From: Terripilifer ovatus
GTDB lineage: Bacteria; Pseudomonadota; Alphaproteobacteria; Rhizobiales; Beijerinckiaceae
Reading direction: 5' to 3'
Length of the DNA stretch: 64,000 bases
NCBI GenBank assembly: GCA_029222685.1
Contig: JARHVB010000059.1
Coordinates: 19,545 to 83,544 of the forward strand
The notes under the pieces are model-generated. The model had not been told where the DNA came from, did no database searches, and was given only the letters and a program-made list of their open reading frames with translations. Made by a program: the position numbers and the translations under genes. Below are positions 61,251 through 64,000 of this stretch, in pieces (positions within the stretch are counted from its first letter, which is position 1; every line of letters begins with the position of its first letter).

Positions 61251-61365
61251 GTCATTCCCGACGCGCCGGAGGCGCGAGCGGGAATCCAGAAGCAACTTTG
61301 TACAACATTGGCCCGTCACGTTGCCCCTGGATTCCCGCTCTGCGCTTCGCTTGGCGGGAATGACA
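61251..61365. repeat. Dispersed palindromic repeat, family B, paired copies
   Basis: GTCATTCCCGACGCGCC...GCGAGCGGGAATCCAG at 61251-61289 and CTGGATTCCCGCTCTGCG...GGCGGGAATGACA at 61327-61365, facing each other between converging genes. The second is nearly identical to 26211-26249. Confidence 0.85.
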
Positions 61366-61396
61366 CATCTAGGCCGATGCGCAACAGGAACCCGTC

Positions 61397-63016
61397 CTAC
61401 ACCTTCACGAACTGCCGGAAATCCGGTTCGCGATGGAACCAGAATTCATAGCCCGAAATATTCTTGGGCATGGCGACATCGTGCATCGGCTGGTTCAACG
61501 GCACCACCGGCACCTCGCTCATGCACAGCGCGATGAAGGCCTTGACGGTCGCATCATATTCCGCCGCATCACTGGTGAAGCGGGCTTTATCGATCAGCGT
61601 ATCCATCTCGGCATTCTTGTAGGCGGAGATGTTGAAGATCGAATTGTTGCCGTGGAAATTCCAGAAGAAGTAATATTCGGGATAGTCGAGCCAGCCGCTG
61701 AAGCGGTTCAGCGCCATCGGCAACTCCTTCTTGTTGAGCGTCGTGCGCCAGTTGGCGCCGGGGATCTTCTCGATGCCGACGCGAACGCCGATCTTTGCCA
61801 GGCTCTCCTGGATGAGGAGCGCCGTCGGCTCGCCGACCGTGGCCGTGCCGGTCTCGAGCGACAAGGTCGTGTCGAGCCCCTGCGCGAAGCCCGCCTCCTT
61901 CATCAAGGCTTTGGCTTTGTCCAGGTCGGTGACATAGGGAAACGCCTGCGGCCATGCCGCGCTCTCGACTTTTGCAGGTCCGCCGTACATCGGCACGGCG
62001 CGGCCGAAGAAGGCGTTCTTCTGGATCTCTTCATAGGGCGTCGCCCAGGCGATGGCCTGCCGCAGTTTCAAATTGTCGAACGGCGGCTTCGACGTGTTGA
62101 GCGCCACATACCAGAGCGCGTTGGGGATCGGCACGCCGACGACTTTCAGCTTCGCTTCTTTCATCAACTGGTCGAAATCGCGCGGCGCGAAACCGGTCGA
62201 GAGATCGGCGTCGCCGCGCTCCAGCATGGCGCGCCGCGTGCCGGCCGAGGGCACGTCACGTGCGATCACCCTGCGGATCTTCGGCAGCGGGCCGCTCTTC
62301 CAGCCGTCGAAGCGCGTCAATATGAGCTCGGCGCCAGGCTTCCAGCTCTCGACCTTATAGGCGCCGCCGCCGGCTTCGTTGACCTTCAGCCAGGCCGCGG
62401 CCCAGGGATCCTCCGCCGTAGCGTTCTTCTTGGCCAGTTCAGAGTTGATGACGAAGGGTACGACGACCGCCAGGTTGAACAGCAGCATCTTGTCCTTGCG
62501 GATATAATCGACGCGGAACGTATGATCGTCGACGACGACGAACTGCTCCGGTTTCTCCAGCGAGCCGGCCGACATCTGGAAGGTCGGAAAGCCGCCGATC
62601 TTCACCGCGCGGTCGAACGACCATTTCACATCCCTGGCGGTGACCGGCGTGCCGTCGTGAAAGACCGCGTCCTTGCGCAGCTTGAACGTGCAGGACATGC
62701 CGTCCGCCGCCACCTCCCAGCTTTCCGCCAGTTCCGGCGCCAGCACGGCTCGGTCGTAGGAGGGCGTTCCGTCGGCAAGCGTCTTGGCCGCATAGGTCAT
62801 CAGCCGGTCGTAGCAGTTCCACGACAGGCCGTTGACGGTCTGGTTGCTGCCCAGCCCCTGCATGTCGAGGCTGTTGGGGCCGAGCTCCTGCACCACGAGC
62901 AGCGTGTCATTGCGGCCTTGGGCGAGCGCGGTGTGACCTGCCAGCGACAGCGCCAGTCCGGCTGAAGCTCCTTTGAGGAGAAGACGTCGATCCAGTTCCG
63001 TGCGAGCATTCTGCAT
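61397..63016 (-). CDS. Peptide/nickel-type ABC binding protein (third receptor)
   Basis: A 539-residue SBP_bac_5 receptor, only distantly related to the tandem pair. A twin-arginine-like signal (DRRLLLKGASAGLALSLAGH) ends near ALAQG; family pieces are LAPELAESWEVAADGMSCTFKLRKDAVFHDGTPV (partly quoted) and DVKWSFDRAV. The ATG at 63016 has GGAAGG. A near-consensus sigma-54 element lies 37 bases upstream. It could share the DppBC/DppFD-type membrane parts encoded on the other strand. Confidence 0.92.
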   Translation of the reverse strand: MQNARTELDRRLLLKGASAGLALSLAGHTALAQGRNDTLLVVQELGPNSLDMQGLGSNQTVNGLSWNCYDRLMTYAAKTLADGTPSYDRAVLAPELAESWEVAADGMSCTFKLRKDAVFHDGTPVTARDVKWSFDRAVKIGGFPTFQMSAGSLEKPEQFVVVDDHTFRVDYIRKDKMLLFNLAVVVPFVINSELAKKNATAEDPWAAAWLKVNEAGGGAYKVESWKPGAELILTRFDGWKSGPLPKIRRVIARDVPSAGTRRAMLERGDADLSTGFAPRDFDQLMKEAKLKVVGVPIPNALWYVALNTSKPPFDNLKLRQAIAWATPYEEIQKNAFFGRAVPMYGGPAKVESAAWPQAFPYVTDLDKAKALMKEAGFAQGLDTTLSLETGTATVGEPTALLIQESLAKIGVRVGIEKIPGANWRTTLNKKELPMALNRFSGWLDYPEYYFFWNFHGNNSIFNISAYKNAEMDTLIDKARFTSDAAEYDATVKAFIALCMSEVPVVPLNQPMHDVAMPKNISGYEFWFHREPDFRQFVKV

Positions 63017-63052
63017 ATGACACCTTCCCTCCAGTGAGACCGCACCAGTGAA

Positions 63053-63067
63053 GCAGGTATCGTGCCG
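63053..63067 (-). promoter_or_regulatory. Near-consensus sigma-54 promoter of the third receptor
   Basis: On the minus strand CGGCACGATACCTGC keeps the GG and GC dinucleotides at the right spacing but differs from TGGCAC-N5-TTGC at two positions. Start codon is 37 bases further on. Confidence 0.45.
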
Positions 63068-63110
63068 CATTTGCAGGCAGCCAAGCTGCAGGAGCTGCGA
63101 TCGGAAAGTG

Positions 63111-63413
63111 TCAGGCCGGCGGGTCCACGCCCTCGACCAGGATCAGGTTGCGCGTCAGCGCCGCATCGCGCACCTCAAGCGCAGTGGCGTAGTCAGCCGA
63201 CCGATACCAGGCCCTGGCGGTCGGCATATCGGGGAACTCTGCGATAATGACGGCGGACGGCCACCAGGCTCCTTCCAACACTTCGATCTCGCCGCCGCGG
63301 ACGAGATAGCGGCCGCCGAATTTCGCAATCGAGGCGGCGGCACGCGTGCGATACAACTCGACGGCCTCGGAATCCTTAAGCTGGACATCGGAAATGATAT
63401 AGGCGTGGGACAT
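63111..63413 (-). CDS. DUF1330 protein
   Basis: A 100-residue ferredoxin-like-fold protein of the DUF1330 family (AYIISDVQLKDSEAVELYRT; GGRYLVRGGEIEVLEGAW; AEFPDMPTARAWYRSADYATAL). Role unknown; members often accompany catabolic genes. The start is set at the ATG of MSHAYIISD, although the ribosome-binding site is weak. It is 94 bases ahead of the third receptor gene on the same strand. Confidence 0.9.
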   Translation of the reverse strand: MSHAYIISDVQLKDSEAVELYRTRAAASIAKFGGRYLVRGGEIEVLEGAWWPSAVIIAEFPDMPTARAWYRSADYATALEVRDAALTRNLILVEGVDPPA

Positions 63414-63445
63414 GATCTGCTCTTGTCTGGCTTGATGAACTGAAA

Positions 63446-63463
63446 GGCGCCCGGACGGGCGCC
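63446..63463 (-). terminator. Terminator hairpin of the partial gene
   Basis: Stem GGCGCCC / GGGCGCC with loop GGAC; on the minus strand followed by TTTCAG. Located 45 bases after the stop of the partial gene. Confidence 0.5.
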
Positions 63464-63507
63464 GCCAGAACTCAAGTTTATCCACGTCGCCGTAGTGACG
63501 GCAATTG

Positions 63508-64000
63508 TCAGCCGGCGATTTCCAGCGCCTGCAGATGTTCATTGAGGATATCGCCGAGTCCCGATTGCGGCGTCCGGCCCAGGCCGCAATAGGCGGCAAG
63601 CCCGAATTCCGGCAGAAATTTCCGCGCCAGTTTCAGCCGCTGCTCGAACGTGTCCATGTGATGGACCATGCCGAGATAGATGCGCGCGCCCTTCGGTTTG
63701 AGATTTGCGAGCGGCGCGTAGAAAGCCTCATTGATGTTGTCGAGCGCGGGAATATGCATCCAGTCGACCTTGCGGCCCGCCGCTTCGATGAAGCCGTTGG
63801 CAAGCTCCACCGTCGCCGAGAGATCGTCCGGCGCGAACCGCGGCCAGCCGCCGAGCGTCCCGAAGCAAAGATGAAAGCCGAGCGCCACGCCGGCTGGGAT
63901 ATCCGGCGACAACGCCGCGATCTGTCCGGTGTTGCGGGCGATGGCGCCCTCCTTCGGGTAGCCGGGAATGGCGCCATAGGCGTCCTGCACTTCGGTGGCG
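63508..64000 (-). CDS. Unknown protein, C-terminal part (runs off the window)
   Basis: The last 163 or so residues of a gene that begins outside the window. Visible are AGVALGFHLCFGTLGGWPRF, VDWMHIPALDNINEAFYAPL and GMVHHMDTFEQRLKLARKF, ending with CGLGRTPQSGLGDILNEHL. The alternation of strands with HIP, GMVHH and CGLGR resembles a TIM-barrel of the methionine synthase/uroporphyrinogen decarboxylase kind, but I cannot assign a family with confidence. It precedes the DUF1330 gene on the same strand. Confidence 0.7.
   Translation of the reverse strand, partial: ATEVQDAYGAIPGYPKEGAIARNTGQIAALSPDIPAGVALGFHLCFGTLGGWPRFAPDDLSATVELANGFIEAAGRKVDWMHIPALDNINEAFYAPLANLKPKGARIYLGMVHHMDTFEQRLKLARKFLPEFGLAAYCGLGRTPQSGLGDILNEHLQALEIAG

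Noticed and set aside
61433..62965. 510-codon plus-strand open frame opposite the third receptor
   Set aside because: Arg/Glu/His-rich shadow translation without motifs; the minus strand encodes a clear SBP_bac_5 protein.

Overview
The window looks like a chromosomal segment of a GC-rich alphaproteobacterium of the order Hyphomicrobiales (Bradyrhizobium/Xanthobacteraceae-like; the genus cannot be fixed from sequence alone). Pointers are Porin_2-family porins, an hmuTUV/hmuR heme locus with a HutX and an IsdG-type protein, orphan TctC-type binding proteins, and three families of short palindromic repeats of the kind scattered through these genomes. No rRNA, tRNA, phage, IS or CRISPR was seen.

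Layout. 1-9 kb: the 5' end of one porin gene, a TPR signalling-type protein, a second porin with a similar leader, a creatininase-family gene with pobA, a MarR regulator with a spermidine-synthase-like protein, and a secreted TPR protein. 9.1-16.7 kb: heme uptake (hmuVUT on the minus strand; receptor, IsdG-like heme monooxygenase, HutX, an unknown Cys-containing small protein and TonB on the plus strand) around an AT-rich control region. 17-26 kb: mixed catabolic genes (two orphan TctC proteins, a resorcylate-decarboxylase-like amidohydrolase, an aldehyde dehydrogenase, a CmcJ/NvfI-type protein, an LLM flavin monooxygenase), an Rrf2 regulator and the scar of a deleted metal-type ABC transporter. 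26.3-34.9 kb: a MocR regulator divergent from a complete Nit1C (nitrilase/radical-SAM) cluster. 35-39.9 kb: a branched-chain-amino-acid-type ABC transporter. 40-44.2 kb: a Kef/YbaL antiporter, a MarR/DUF899 pair and a VOC protein. 44.3-64 kb: a large locus of amide-bond hydrolases with a peptide/nickel-type ABC transporter.

The most striking signal is regulatory. Four exact sigma-54 promoters (TGGCAC-N5-TTGCA) lie 50-75 bases ahead of start codons: one before the Nit1C cluster and three in the 44-64 kb locus (before each of two tandem substrate-binding genes and before the permease genes). A weaker match precedes a further binding protein. A TGTATACA element shared by the two main control regions of the amide locus is a candidate operator for the local GntR regulator, and three AATTGAATG copies sit between the MocR gene and Nit1C. 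I read these as two RpoN-dependent nitrogen-scavenging modules. One carries the known but incompletely understood Nit1C system. The other is an apparently uncharacterised combination of asparaginase-like, acetamidase/formamidase, AtzG-like plus amidase-signature, and isochorismatase-like hydrolases with dedicated uptake. The substrate of the second module is unknown.
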